64,000 nucleotides of DNA from Salvia splendens (lineage: Eukaryota; Streptophyta; Magnoliopsida; Lamiales; Lamiaceae): positions 248,001-312,000 of the forward strand of contig NC_056041.1 of assembly GCF_004379255.2 (NCBI RefSeq). Direction: 5' to 3'. Numbering within the stretch: the first letter of the stretch is position 1; each line of letters begins with the position of its first letter. The position numbers and the translations under genes were made by a program. Below are positions 12,379 through 24,796 of this stretch, piece by piece. A model generated the notes under the pieces. It made no database searches, was not told where the DNA came from, and saw only the letters and a program-made list of their open reading frames with translations.

Positions 12379-13506
12379 ATGCCGGTGACGGAAATCCAAA
12401 ACTCGTTCCTGAACCGCATCAGCATCCGTCGCAATCAGATCGCGGCCGTGGAAAGCAACAATAATGAGCAAGACCAAGAGGACGTGGAAATGTTCAGCCG
12501 CAACGTGGCGGAGCGGTTCACGACCCTCCTCCCGGGGCCTGAGTCCCCCTCGGGCAACCACCCTCAAATCCTGACCCTCTCCTGGTTCCGACAACTCCTG
12601 GACGCGTTCCTCTACTGCGAAGCCGAATTCAAAGCCCTCCTCCTCTCCACCCGCCCTCCCCTGGACCGCCTCGTCCTGGACCTCCTCGACCGCTCCGTCA
12701 AGGCCCTCGACGTCTTCAACGCCGTCACCAACGCCCTCGACCTCATGCACCACTGGCAGAAGCTCGCCCAGATCGCCGTCTCCGCCCTCCTCCAATCCCC
12801 TGTCGGGGAAGGCCAGGTTCGTCGTGCGCGCCGCGCTCTCGATACCCTCATCGCCTCCATGTCCTTCGACGACAAGGACACTGCCGGTGGTGGGGGCCAC
12901 GGCAAGTGGGCGGAGCGGACGCGGCGCCTCGGGGGTGCTCTTGCGAGCCGGGACCGGGGTGGAGTGGGGAGCCTGCGGTCTCTGTCGTGGTCAGCAGCAA
13001 AGCAGGTGCAGGGGATGCTGGCGGCGCCGAAAGGGGGCGAGGCAGGGGGGATGGCCACGCCGGTCTACATAATGAACACGATGCTGGTGTTCGCGGCGTG
13101 GGCGCTGGTGGCGGCGGTGCCCTGCCAGGAGAGGCATGGGCTGGCGACGAATTTCCACATACCTCGGAGCCTGCAGCCGATGATGGTGCTGCAGGAGAGG
13201 ATCGGGGAGGAGGTGAAGCGCAAGGAGAAGAAGGGGAACCCGGGCCTCATGGACGAGCTGCAGAAGATGGAAGCGGCCGCGCATTCCCTAGTGGACTTTG
13301 CCGACGGCTTCGTCTTCCCCTTGGAGGACGGGAGGGCGGAGGAGATGGCCAAGCAGGTGGAGGAGCTGGCCCAGATATGCCACAAGATGGAGGAGGGGTT
13401 GGGGCCCCTGCAAAACTTGGTCAGGGAGGTTTTTCATAGGATTGTCAAGAGTAGAGGCGAGATTCTTGATGTTTTTGATAAATCTTCTGCAACGGTGCAG
13501 TATTGA
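12379..13506 (+). CDS. ROH1: ROH1-like protein (DUF793 / BPS1-like)
   Basis: A single intronless ORF of 375 residues. It starts MPVTEIQNSFLNRISIRRNQ, continues with FSRNVAERF and LTLSWFRQLLDAFLYCEAEF, and has the family-typical hydrophobic stretch around residues 227-252 (TPVYIMNTMLVFAAWALVAA). The C-terminal half is helical and rich in charged residues. This pattern is that of the DUF793 family, whose Arabidopsis member ROH1 (AT1G63930) binds the exocyst subunit EXO70A1 and limits polarized secretion of seed-coat pectin. A cytosolic or peripheral-membrane role in exocytosis is therefore inferred. The coding region is strikingly GC-rich compared with its AT-rich flanks. The start is supported by the conserved N-terminus; no competing upstream ATG is seen in frame. 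Confidence 0.9.
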   Translation: MPVTEIQNSFLNRISIRRNQIAAVESNNNEQDQEDVEMFSRNVAERFTTLLPGPESPSGNHPQILTLSWFRQLLDAFLYCEAEFKALLLSTRPPLDRLVLDLLDRSVKALDVFNAVTNALDLMHHWQKLAQIAVSALLQSPVGEGQVRRARRALDTLIASMSFDDKDTAGGGGHGKWAERTRRLGGALASRDRGGVGSLRSLSWSAAKQVQGMLAAPKGGEAGGMATPVYIMNTMLVFAAWALVAAVPCQERHGLATNFHIPRSLQPMMVLQERIGEEVKRKEKKGNPGLMDELQKMEAAAHSLVDFADGFVFPLEDGRAEEMAKQVEELAQICHKMEEGLGPLQNLVREVFHRIVKSRGEILDVFDKSSATVQY

Positions 13507-15532
13507 ATTTACTATACCTTAAATGCCTTGTCACATTTTTTTAGTGAATGCAAATATTTTCAAAATTCTTCCTTTTTTTTTTTTTTTACATAAAAAAACA
13601 TGTTTGAAATTATAACCTATAGTTTGATGTTTACTCTTAATTTAGGAACTACTGTGCTTTTGGATTGAGCGTTAACATTTTAACTTTTGATTGAGTATTT
13701 ATCAATTTTGTATTGCCCAACTATTCTTGTAGGACAGGATGGAGTAAGCTTAAAATTATTACTCGGGGTATTATTATATGGACTATTTGTTTTTAACAAA
13801 GAATAAAATTGGGCTTCCCAAGGAAGTTGGCCTGGGCTATATTATATAGTCTACTATCAACTTCTCCACATTTGGGGCATTATTTCATTGAACTTACCAT
13901 ACTCATATATGGACCTTGGCCATGCAAAACAACTTAGCACATTGGGCTATAGCTGATGGTAATTTTTTTGTAGAAAAGAAAATACGGTAAGGCCATTTCT
14001 GAAGAAAATGATTAATTTTTCCACGTCACTAAGGCTTTGAATGAAGCCCAAGATTCTTGTTGGGCCATAAATTTTGAACTGTATTGTGATATCTGATTTT
14101 AACTGTAAATATTTTAATACTAGTACTCGTAAATATAAGCATGATTCATGACACACAATAATGTTTAGATATGATAGAATCTTATCATGGGTACCTAATA
14201 TGTTGACATGGAATTTATTGTATACAATTCAGATGTCAACTTACAGTAAAGAATATTAGTTTCGTCTAATTCATCAATCTTGGACATTAATAATTAAAAT
14301 AGTAGTTGTACATTTTTTTGTATTTTTAATAAAAATATTTTTTTATTATAAATAAGAATACGTACAATGCATCTGCAATTTCTAGAAATATATCTAAAAT
14401 TGAAATCCATTTGTATGCAGATGAACCCATTTGGAGTTGCGTATAAAAACAAGATCATGTCATATCTTAAATAACTAGAAACAGCTATGTTTAGTTGATT
14501 TAGCTCCATAATCTTTCTTTCTTATTCATGTTATTTATCTAAACTACATGAGAGTGGGTGGTGAAGGTTGGTTGCCCATTTAAATAACTAGAAACAGCTA
14601 TGCTTAGTTGATTTAGCTCCTTAATCTTTCTTTCTTATTCATGTTATTTATTTAAACTACATCATTATTTAAATTCAACTCTATATATCTATGTGGCGGT
14701 ATAGTATGAACACTCCGATTTCTCCTTCTATGTATAATGTTAAATATCGAGCCTCAGAAATATTTATAATAGAAATATCTACTTCTACAGACTACAGACT
14801 AACACAAATACATAAAAAGATAAACTCCATATGATATGAAATCATATGATTTCCAAATTCATTATGTAATTTATGCAAGACCAAGGTATATTAAACTGAT
14901 GAAGGTGTGTACGCTCTGACTTTGAGTCAGTGGGATTCTTCTCTGTCAACTAATCTATTTATTAATTTCTCAAGTTGGTTTAATAAAACAAGCATATCAA
15001 AACTATATCAATCATACTTTTTTCAACGTTTTAATATCATATTCGGACTGCTGATGACCTCACAAAAAATGATAGATATCTTAACAAAGACATCATTAAA
15101 TAGCTAGGTGTTGTTAGTTCCTCGTTAGATGAACAATAATTTATCTACTAATTAACTAATTATGTTTAATATTTTTTCTAGTTTGCATATCAAAATAGCA
15201 GTATGGAATATATTACTTGTAATACGGCCAAAAATCAAAATCACATGGCGTGACAATTAATTTCTCTTGAATCTACCAAAGGGTGGAAAATATTTATCTT
15301 TGAATTTTTTTCCCTAGTTTGGCTCTTCGATTGGTCTAAAGGGAAGCTTAAGTAATGTTTATTGGTCTAAATGTCTAATTTTAATAAGTTGACTGATATT
15401 AAATGCATATAAAAATAGACTCTCGCTCTCTCACACAACAAAACACTATTTCCGATCAATTTCTGGGAATTTGTTTAATATATTTCCTTAGCCTCAGAGT
15501 CCTATTCAAGCAATCATCTGTGCCAATTGGAG
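13507..15532. other. AT-rich spacer with a short tandem duplication
   Basis: No gene is recognised. The only structured part is the duplication at 14468-14665, listed separately. Confidence 0.5.
14468..14665. repeat. Tandem duplication, 113-bp period
   Basis: A block of about 85 bp beginning TAAATAACTAGAAACAGC occurs at 14468 and again at 14581, with only a few substitutions (for example TATGTTT versus TATGCTT). The spacing of 113 bp indicates a simple tandem duplication. Confidence 0.8.
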
Positions 15533-16587
15533 ATGTCGAAGGTGAAAATTTCCCATTCCTTTACGTGCTTTTCTATATTACTACTATATATTTCTTGTTT
15601 TGTCACAAGAAAAATTCGCATAGAATTTCTTTGATGGAATTTTCAGATTTTCAATTGATGTTTATGGCTCTTTTACTTTTCTAGACCAATAACAACATGC
15701 TAATTAACAAGTTAGCTTCATTTTTTTTATTTCTTTCTTCTCTTTTTCAATTTCAGAAAGTGGTAGTAAAAGTAGCAGTTCAAGATGAGAAAGGGAAGCA
15801 GAAGGCTATGAAGTCAGTTTCTAGCCTACCAGGTAATTTTACTATCCAACACATCAATTCTCAATCTTACTAATTTGATTTTACATATTTTACTTTTGTT
15901 TTTCTCCATTTTAATTCCCTTCTTGCTTGCCCCCTTATATTGACCTATTTTTGGTCTCCCACTTGAATGTAGTACCCCCTCCGTCCCGTCATAAGCTAGC
16001 CACTTCTTTCGACACAATATTTAAGAAATTAATATTTAAAGTGTTAAAATTGAGAGAGTAAAGTATGAGAGAGAGGGAAAAGTAGAGGAGTGAAAATAAT
16101 ATAGTAGGTGGAAAAATAAGTAAGAGAGGAGATTTTTTACTTAAAATGAAAATGACTCACCTATGGTGGGACATCTCAAAAAGAAAAGTGACTCGTTTAC
16201 GATGGGATGGAAGGAATACTGTATTATTTTATCCCCCACTCTTGTAGATGATGTTTTCGGTGTTGAATAGGAATCGAATCGCTTGCGATGGACATGAATG
16301 AGAAGAAAATGACAGTGATAGGGAATGTGGATCCAGTGGAAATTGTGAACAAATTGAAGAAATCGTGCCCACAAATACTAACAGTGGGGCCAGCAAAAGA
16401 AGCAGAGAAGAAGGAAGGTGAGAAGAAAGAAGAGAAGAAAGATGAAAAGAAGGATGATACTAAGAAAAGCGAGAGTGAACAAATTGCAGAACTACTCAAA
16501 TTGTATAAGAATTACAACCCTTGTGCCACACAGTACTACCATGTCTATAGTTCTGAGGAAAACCCTAATGCTTGTGTCATTTCTTGA
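15533..16587 (+). CDS. Heavy-metal-associated isoprenylated plant protein (HIPP39-like)
   Basis: Exon 1 is only nine bases (15533-15541, MSK). Exon 2 is 15757-15832 and exon 3 is 16271-16587, giving 133 residues in phase. Residues 4-70 form an HMA-like ferredoxin fold ([19 protein letters not shown], then [20 protein letters not shown]). As in HIPP39-type proteins, the canonical MxCxxC metal-binding motif is absent, so direct metal binding is doubtful. A Lys/Glu-rich linker follows. The protein ends [12 protein letters not shown] is a CaaX box ending in Ser, predicting farnesylation and membrane attachment. These proteins are linked to metal handling and stress. A Stowaway MITE sits in intron 2, close to the exon 3 acceptor. 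The tiny first exon is typical of this subfamily. Confidence 0.9.
15975..16216. mobile_element. Stowaway-type MITE inside HIPP intron 2
   Basis: The left end CCCCTCCGTCCCGTCATAAG and the right end GATGGGATGGAAGGAA are inverted, degenerate copies flanked by TA (15973-15974 and 16217-16218). This matches Tc1/mariner-derived Stowaway elements (CTCCCTCCGTCC ends). Confidence 0.75.
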
Positions 16588-17896
16588 TGCTAATAATTAT
16601 CTCTCTTATTTAGTTGTGCATACTATTGTTGAGGCTGGATTTTATCATGCATGTATAGATAGCAAACAAAGAACTGAGAGGGAATAAACTACCAACTTCT
16701 TGTGATGGTTGAGAATGAATTTTCTTAAAGTATTGCTGGATGCGAGTTGTTTATAAATAGGAGACAACTTGATGCAGTTCTATCATATGATGCCGGAAAT
16801 GCCAATATGCAACGGGATTACTTGAAATTTGCATTGGGCTGATAAGTCAAACTCATCACCTTTGCCATTGCACAGTGGAATTTGACCATCTGACAAGGCC
16901 TTTTAATTCCTAAGATTTCTATACCACTAAAAATATATGTTGTTTATAAAATTAGGATATCTATGATAAGGTTCAGTATTTTTTGTGAAACAGTTTGCAT
17001 CGCAGCTTGTTTATTAATCTAATAAAAATTTAACACTTAAATTAATGTGTGCGTTGAACTAACTAATCTTTCTTGGTATCACTCATATTCAGTACTAATT
17101 GAAAACAAGCATTGATTATTTATAATTATGGTACAAATAGTGACAGGATATGCACGAGAGACTTTAAAATTTAAATGATGCTTCATTAAAAAAAGAAAAT
17201 GATAATTTAAATTAAACCCAATTCGGAGTTAGATTTATTTATAAATTGGTATAGACTACGTACAGCTGTCTTTCGAAAATATAAATTACAACTGCATGTT
17301 TAAACTTTGTTATTCTCTGCTGCAGTTTACAGAGGAAAGGAGTAATATTATAAATACTGATTTTATTAGTATTGATAAAAAAATAAAAATAAAAATAATA
17401 TAATGAGTCCACAAATTTATAGAAAATTCGATGTTGGCAATTTTGCTTTGTATACCAATAAGTCGAGTCTTCTTCATTATTAAAAAATTAAAATTTGACA
17501 TTTGATGATGCTGAAAAGTCTACCTACTACGTGCATGAGGTTGTCTATCACGGCCTTTAGTCTTTATAAACGATATGAGGGTCAACATCATCTACAAAAG
17601 ACTATTTTAATTTTTAATTAATAATAGCAACATTTTTAATTGAATGGCTGATAAAATTTCATAATAAAGAAACGTCTTCTCCAATAGTTGCTTTTATATC
17701 GACAAGGATTTATCTATACTATTTAAGTATTATTTTATTTCAGTTTTATAATTCGTGAAAATTTTAAAAAACTGTCTCCATCCTTTATCGAACTTATGAA
17801 TTTAAAGATCGAAAATCCAGAAGTTGAAGAATGATGATAAGTTTTTCAGTGAAAAAAAATAAGAAAAAGAAAAAAAAATGTGGCTATGGAAAATAA
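16588..17896. other. AT-rich spacer
   Basis: Contains the 3' UTR of the HIPP gene. Nothing else is recognised. Confidence 0.4.
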
Positions 17897-17898
17897 TA

Positions 17899-18634
17899 CT
17901 CCATCTGTCTACGAAAAATAGAGCACATTTGTCATTTTTGGGTGCCCACAAAAAATATAGCACATTTAAAATAGGAAAGTTTTGAACAACTTTTCTCTTA
18001 CTAATAATATGGACTCACAATCCACTAAGAGCATCTCCAATGGCGGACGTCTGGTCGGACGTGCGCGACGGGCGACCGGGATGTCCGTCATTATGGCAGG
18101 GGAGGTCGGATACGGACGTCCCGTGAGGACGTCGGGTGTCCTCGGACGTCGGCGCGACGGGCGGGCGGACGTCCGCCATTGTGGCGTGGGTCGGACGTCC
18201 GGGTCGGACGTCTGATTTTTATTTATTTTTTATTTTTTTAATTTTCCCGTTCGTATTCGTGTTGAAATTTTTTTTCCGTAAACGTAAATTGTTTTATTTG
18301 TGAATTTGTGATTTTTTTATTGCGGGAAGTCTTAGTGGGAAGGGCGATGAGAAGGGCGGATTGTGAAGGGGATGTCCTAGTGACGTGGCAGTGGGATGGG
18401 AAGTCCTAGTGATGTGGCGGAAGGTATTTTCGGGATGTCCTAGTGGATGTCCGAGTGGGACATCCGCCCACTGGAGATGCTCTAACACTACTTTTCTCTT
18501 ACTTTTTCCCCCTTCTCTCTTATTAATAATATGGACCCCACATTCCACTAACACTACTTCTCTCTTACTTTACCAATTCCATATTAAAACTCATGTCATT
18601 CACAATTTGTCCTATTTTTCGCGGACGGAGGGAG
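17899..18634. mobile_element. Stowaway MITE split by a Harbinger MITE
   Basis: The outer ends CTCCATCTGTC and GGACGGAGGGAG are flanked by TA (17897-17898, 18635-18636). The two outer parts align with the uninterrupted Stowaway at 61921-62155 (shared CTTACTAATAATATGGAC and ACATTCCACTAA). Part of the inner sequence is duplicated around the insertion site. Confidence 0.82.
18029..18482. mobile_element. PIF/Harbinger-type MITE nested in the Stowaway
   Basis: The ends GAGCATCTCCAATGG and CCACTGGAGATGCTC are inverted copies flanked by TAA (18026-18028, 18483-18485). The interior is CpG-rich with many GGACGTC motifs, in sharp contrast to its AT-rich host. Confidence 0.85.
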
Positions 18635-18636
18635 TA

Positions 18637-20229
18637 CTATGTGGCCATAGAGTGGAGTTTTAACATCTTTTTGGGCTTTAATATGTGCAGCATATTTGTT
18701 GTTGGGCTTGAATAGACAAAAACTAAGCCTTTTATTGAATTCATAATTAATCAAAATGCAATTGTTGTTTAGTTGCTATTATTGTCATTTAACAAGCTTC
18801 ATATTAATTGATTTAATCAGTTAACCAAAACTAGTATATAACCACCCTTTTGTAGTCGATTTAGCCATTTTTAATAAAAGATATTGTTTGTAAATTTGAA
18901 TTATGCATCTTATTCACATTAGCCGGGTCAAATCCTGATCAAAAGAAGTGAGAACCTTCTACCTTAGTCTTAGAATGGAAATTTAGTCCAAAGAATACCT
19001 TTGACCAAAATGTTGACTATCGTGGTGGAGTCAAGTAGTATGTTTTTATTTAGGCCAGATATGACTCTGTTTAAGGTTGTACAAGTTTGGACCATTCAAT
19101 GCACCACGAGGCACAACTACAAATAATGAGGTTATAATTGCAAAACATGTGTAATAAAATGATAATGGATATTAGCCTAACATTATTTAGATGAAGCCCA
19201 CAGATGGATTGAATGTTCTCAGCTGCCATTGGGAAAATATTTTATGCCTTGATTCTTGATTCTCTTTCAACTTATATTTTTCATTCGTTTCATTAACTTG
19301 TCACGTGCTTATTTTACTTTTATATAAAAAGTAAGATGTGATTGCTATGAAAAATTAGATTAATTTAACGAGGACAGAGTATAATACTAGTATTTGATTG
19401 AAATAATAGATATATGCTCGCTCGCTTACATCTTTGAAAAGGCGGATCGATCTTATGCAGTAATATATAATATGCTAAAGCAATTTTGAATTGTACATGG
19501 ATTCAAAAACATGCAACTATGACCAATGGGCTAAATGGAATTTCGGAAAGTAATAGTTTTACACAACAACATTTACTAATTACCAATGTGAATTATGTGA
19601 TTCATTCTAACGCACTATATCAAATTAACATGACTAAGAACGAACTTGATACTAAACGATTATATAGTGTCTTGAATCTCGGTGGACAAAATTTGGTTGA
19701 TTAGTAGATTAAAATTATTTTGTGTGGAACTATTTTTCTTAGTTTAGTCGCACCAATTCTAGTTGAGACATTCTGGTCAAAAAAGTCTAATTAAGTTATT
19801 TGCAGGGAAATACTTTATCAAATTATAATGTTATCAAATCGTATTTTGACTAGTTTTCTGGGTCACAAAATATTACATGTAGACAAAATTCCCATTCATA
19901 TCACACAAATTCTCATTTATATTTTACTTTAATTTCTAAGATAAAAGTTTAATTTATAACTATTAAAAAATGCAATTATACTATACAAAATTACAAACTC
20001 CTACTCGTATTAAGTAAATCCACATTCTTATTCAATACTAGTATACTAATTACATAGGGCAAATTTAAACCACCCTTGAAAAATCACGACGGGACGTTTT
20101 GTGCAATAATATGCAAACCAAAATCAACGAAGCATGACAAAAGCTCTTGTGCAATAATCTGCAAACTACACCATACATATGATGAACTATGTTTGGAAAA
20201 TCAAATACGACATACTCATACCTGGAGAG
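18637..20229. other. AT-rich spacer
   Basis: No gene, RNA or bounded repeat was recognised. Confidence 0.45.
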
Positions 20230-20923
20230 TGTTGGTTTCTGGGGATTACAATAGATAAAAGTAGGGCGTAATACAACCCAAAAGAAAGAAAAGGAGAAAC
20301 TGAACTAAAGAAATTACAATAGAAATCGAAACAATTAAACCAGTATGATAGCCGAGTCGAAGAGGCCTCTTCCCGCAAGACGAGATACGCCCCGGTAGTG
20401 CTCTCGGTTTGGCGTGTCGTCTCCAAAGGTAAAACGACTACGTCTCTTTTGATGCAGCACCGCAATCAGCAGAGCTCCGGCGAACTGGATGGAGGAGAGG
20501 GCAGAGCTTCCACGACCGCGAGCACGGGCTCGGGCTCGGGCGGGCGGGCGGGCGGCGGCGGCGGCGCGTGCGTGTGGGCTCTTTCACCCATCTTGGTCCA
20601 CTATAATTATTAAGTAACATAAAGGCACTTAATTTAAGCACATTAAAAGATGTGTTAATCCTCCAATGTGAGATAATTAACACTAGTTAATTATTCCCTA
20701 AGCTCCAACTTCAAGCTTTAATTAAAAGCTAATTATGCCCAACTTTAATCCACTATTTCTCACTCACCGGAAATCGGATTTGAGAAAGTGAATATACTAC
20801 ATTTATCTACGTAAAATGTAGATCGACGCTATGTCATTTAATTTCACAAAATTAAATGTCTCGTCACATTTATTATTTGGTCAAAATCCATTGACCGGGC
20901 ATATTTAATCCATGATTTTTACA
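20230..20923 (-). mobile_element. Putative solo LTR (copia-like), 694 bp
   Basis: The stretch starts TGTTGGTTTCTGGGG and ends GATTTTTACA. It has the TG...CA boundary and near-matching 5-bp flanks GAGAG (20225-20229) and GAAAG (20924-20928). It includes a GC-rich insert with (GGGC)n/(GGC)n microsatellite (about 20520-20570). No internal retrotransposon coding is adjacent, so a solo LTR is the best reading. The orientation is inferred from a TGT start on the minus strand. Confidence 0.5.
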
Positions 20924-20928
20924 GAAAG

Positions 20929-22593
20929 ATGTTTATGAACTGATATCTGACTACTTTAAGTTATAAGAAATCATTAATGAAAATTTTGACATATATAGAA
21001 AAGATCACTAGATCTTCAATTTAGTACTTGTGGATTTTTTATGTAAAACAAAATGTTCAAGCACAAGAAAAATTGACCAACATTACAATTTACAAGAGCA
21101 AAAAATATGCATAAAAATTTTATGGCTGTAACTGTGATAAGTGAGACCCCATCACTTGGAAACTATAGTAAGCAAAGAAGGCATTTAATACATAGTATTG
21201 TCTGAAGACTAACAACAAAGAGCTAGAGTTGCCAATAAAAGTTTGGGTTCAACAACATTAATTATAATGGGGCCATGATTTGAAAACTCTAGACCTTTTT
21301 TTTTTATCAATTTGCAAAGATCTTGAATGCTATTTTGACAAGAAAACTGATTATATACATAAGAATTTGAATAGGTACACTTATTACGTAAAACATTTAG
21401 ATCGAAACTAGACTGTTCAAAGTAAATATTCAACCTATACTTTTATTTGACTAAGGAATGAGCTTTAGGGTTGTGATCAATTGAGATTTTTTAGCCTAAT
21501 TAAGGATTGAGATGTATTATTAGCCACTCATTTTTATTAATGAATGGTCCAGAATTTGTCATATGGAAAATATTTTTAGATTAATTAATTATGAAAGGGC
21601 AGAATGATAATTTAATGGTACATTTTATTCAATAAATAAATTTTTTAAATTTCAAAGATCATTAGGTAGGAGTATAACATTAACTTTTTTTTATGTATAC
21701 TCATTTTAATTATACATCTTCTACCTAACTAATAGCTTAACCTTTATAAACCGATCATGATAGTGTTCTGATTTGAAAATTAAATAAAAATAAGATAATA
21801 AATAAATAAAATTAATTAGGTGATGCCTAATCAGAGACAACTCGGGTCCAGTTCTTCTTTTCGAACCTACTTAACACACGTTGTCTTGTCATTTAATACC
21901 AAAATCAAATTTTTTAAAACTATTACGAAAACATTTCAGAAGGTGACAAAACAAAGTGATGAATATTTCGGTGTAATTTCCAAAATTCTCACACATATAT
22001 AAAATTATATATGCTCATGTCGAACAGTTCACATTGTACCTAATGAATTTCAGCGTTGCCAAAATCACCTTTAATATTCTTAATTATATCTTATTGTCAC
22101 ATAAATCAAAATGGGACAATCAGGAAATTGAGATCTTAACAAATATAATTTGCGATTACCAAAATATAGATTTTTTTTTTACTTTTCTGATTCCAAGCCA
22201 TTAATTAGTTATTTTATAAATGATTGCAAATAAAAATTCTGAAGAGTGACGAACAATTAATTTCATCATTCATGGTGATGAGCTGGCAGTTTGACAATAT
22301 TTAGAGAATTAATAACATTTTCGTTGAATTTATTTCGTAGTAAAGGCAATGTGTGGATTCTAAGGTTTGAGATTAATAATCAAGTTCAATGTCGGCTGCC
22401 AAGTTTCAAAAAAAAAAAAAACCTTTTACTATATTTTCAAAGAGGAGAATTATTTTGTGCATGTGGAAATTTTTAGCATGAACGTAAATCTACATTTTAA
22501 AACATCGTCTTTTTATTTAGTATATATATGCTTATTCTTGCCTATGTTATTTCATAGGAAGCTTCATTTGAATATTATCACTACCTAGTTTAG
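20929..22593. other. AT-rich spacer upstream of ACC synthase
   Basis: No gene is seen. It probably contains distal promoter sequence of the ACC synthase gene. Confidence 0.4.
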
Positions 22594-22606
22594 TACTATA
22601 TATAGC
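22594..22606 (+). promoter_or_regulatory. Probable TATA box of the ACC synthase gene
   Basis: ACTATATATAGCA lies about 115-125 bases upstream of the ATG at 22721, a plausible position allowing a leader of around 85-90 bases. Confidence 0.5.
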
Positions 22607-22720
22607 ACCTCCTTACATACCTTAAACATTCTACTTACAAACAACACTTCTCACATTTCAAGAACTGGTTACATATATCTAGCTCATTCTTTCATTTCTA
22701 TAATTCTTTTTTGGAAAATA

Positions 22721-24796
22721 ATGTTGGGAAGCCAAGAGTATATTCTGTCCAAGATTGCTAGTAATGATGGTCATGGTGAAAACTCTGCGTTTTTCGACGG
22801 CTGGAAGGCCTACGATGCCGATCCTTATCATCCAACGAAAAATCCTAATGGAGTTATTCAGATGGGCTTAGCTGAAAACCAGGTAATATTTTTACTCACA
22901 AGCTTTTCACTAATCTGTCAATAATCTTAATATCAGCAGATATTCTGGGTTTATCTGTAAATCTGCTATTGTTATAGTGTGATAAAATTATAATCTTAAA
23001 TTATTTTTTTATCACTATACTTACTTGTTTGTTTATTTTTTTGCAGCTTTCATTTGATTTAGTGGAGGAGTGGGTGAGGAACAACCCAATGGCATCCATT
23101 TGCACTCCAGAAGGGGCGAGCCAATTTAAGGACATAGCTATTTTCCAAGATTATCATGGCTTGCCAGAATTCCGAAATGTACAATAACTAATGTCACATT
23201 AATTATTTATTTTCAACTATATATTCAAGATTAATCAAATTGTAATATTATAAATTGCTTTGGTATAGGCTGTTGCAAGATTTATGGAGAAAGTGAGGGG
23301 CGACCGAGTCCGGTTCGACCCTGACCGCATAGTAATGAGTGGAGGCGCGACTGGGGCTCAAGAAACGCTCACCTTCTGCCTGGCCGATCCCGGGGAAGCC
23401 CTGTTGGTGCCCACTCCATATTATCCAGCGTAAGCATATATCTTAACTAATTTCTCTTTGATTATTTTTGTACTAGTATTTTATGTTGCAAATAATTCAC
23501 TAGCCAAAATTATTGGTGGGACACCATACTTACTAATTCGCCTCTTTATAAAACTAAATTAACTCCACGACAAATTTCATATTTAACTGTTTTTGTCACG
23601 TCTACTTCAATTCCAGCTGCTTTTATCATTTGCCATGTTCCCTTTCAAAGCATCTTACAAAAACACATCACACATAATATTACCTCTAGTTGCTAATTAA
23701 AGTATAATTTTTTTACCTCTAAAAATTTCAAATGTGATTTTTTTAGTACAATAGTTAATATATATGATCGTTTAAAGAGGGTCATCTAGACTTATATTAC
23801 CGTTTTATGGCATGCAGAAACGACCGTGATCTGACGTGGCGCACGGGTGTCGAGCTCGTCCCAGTCATCTGTGACAGCTCGAACGGCTTCAAGATGACTC
23901 GGGACGGGCTTGAAGCCGCATACAAAGCGGCTCTAGACTCAAACACAACCGTGAAGGGCCTACTCCTCAACAACCCATCAAACCCGCTAGGCACCGTCCT
24001 CGACCGAGAAGCTCTATCAATGGCTCTGAGCTTCACCAACGACAAAAACATCCACTTAATCTGCGACGAGATCTACTCCGCCACCGTCTTCGACGAGCCC
24101 GGCTTCGTCAGCATCGCCGAGATCCTGGCGGAGTCCCCCGACGCCAACCCCGACCTCGTCCACATCGTCTACAGCCTCTCCAAGGACCTCGGCTTCCCGG
24201 GGTTCCGCGTCGGGATCCTCTACTCCTATAATGACGCCGTCGTCTGCTGCGCCCGCAAGATGTCGAGCTTCGGGCTCGTATCCACGCAGACGCAGCGGAT
24301 GCTGGCGTCCATGCTCGCGGACGAGGAATTCGTGGGGAAATTCCTAGCCGAGAGCGCGGCGCGCTTGGGCGCCAGGCGCGCCGCGATGTGCCAGGGCTTG
24401 GCGCAGATGGGCGTGGGCAGCCTGAAAGGAAGCGCCGGGCTTTACTGCTGGATGGATTTGAGGCGGCTGCTGAAGGCGGCGACGTTCGAAGCCGAGATGG
24501 AGCTGTGGCGCGTGATTGTGAATGACGTGAGGATCAATGTCTCGCCCGGCGCGTCGTTCCACTGCGCCGAGCCGGGGTGGTTCAGAGTGTGCTTTGCCAA
24601 CATGGATGAGGAGACCATGCGCGTGGCGCTGAGTAGGATCTCCAAGCTGGTGGTGCAGAGCAAGAGCGGCGAGGCTAGGAAACAATGCAGGAGAAGGAGC
24701 AAGCTGGAGATCAGCTTGTCGTTCAGGAGGTTGGAGGAGATCATGATGTCACCTCACTCTCCGATGACGTCACCGCTTGTCCGAACAATGACTTGA
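22721..24796 (+). CDS. ACS: 1-aminocyclopropane-1-carboxylate synthase, type I
   Basis: Exons are 22721-22882, 23047-23178, 23269-23429 and 23818-24796, all GT-AG and in phase, giving 477 residues. The enzyme converts S-adenosylmethionine to ACC, the committed step of ethylene synthesis, in the cytosol using PLP. Family motifs are [46 protein letters not shown] and [19 protein letters not shown] carries the PLP-binding lysine near residue 275, and [10 protein letters not shown] follows near the substrate-binding Arg. The C-terminus has SLSFRRLEE followed by three Ser/Thr-Pro sites (MSP, HSP, TSP), the type I pattern where MPK3/6 and CDPK phosphorylation stabilises the enzyme. Exon 4 is GC-rich while exons 1-2 are not. 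Confidence 0.95.

Noticed and set aside
12612..13439. Long ORFs on both strands overlapping the ROH1-like gene
   Set aside because: They are by-products of the high GC content of the real gene; only the 12379-13506 frame has family motifs.
20398..20613. GC-rich ORF with GSGSGGRAGGGGGA
   Set aside because: Comes from the GGGC/GGC microsatellite within the putative solo LTR.
24344..24744. Antisense ORFs in ACC synthase exon 4
   Set aside because: GC-rich shadow frames without recognisable domains.
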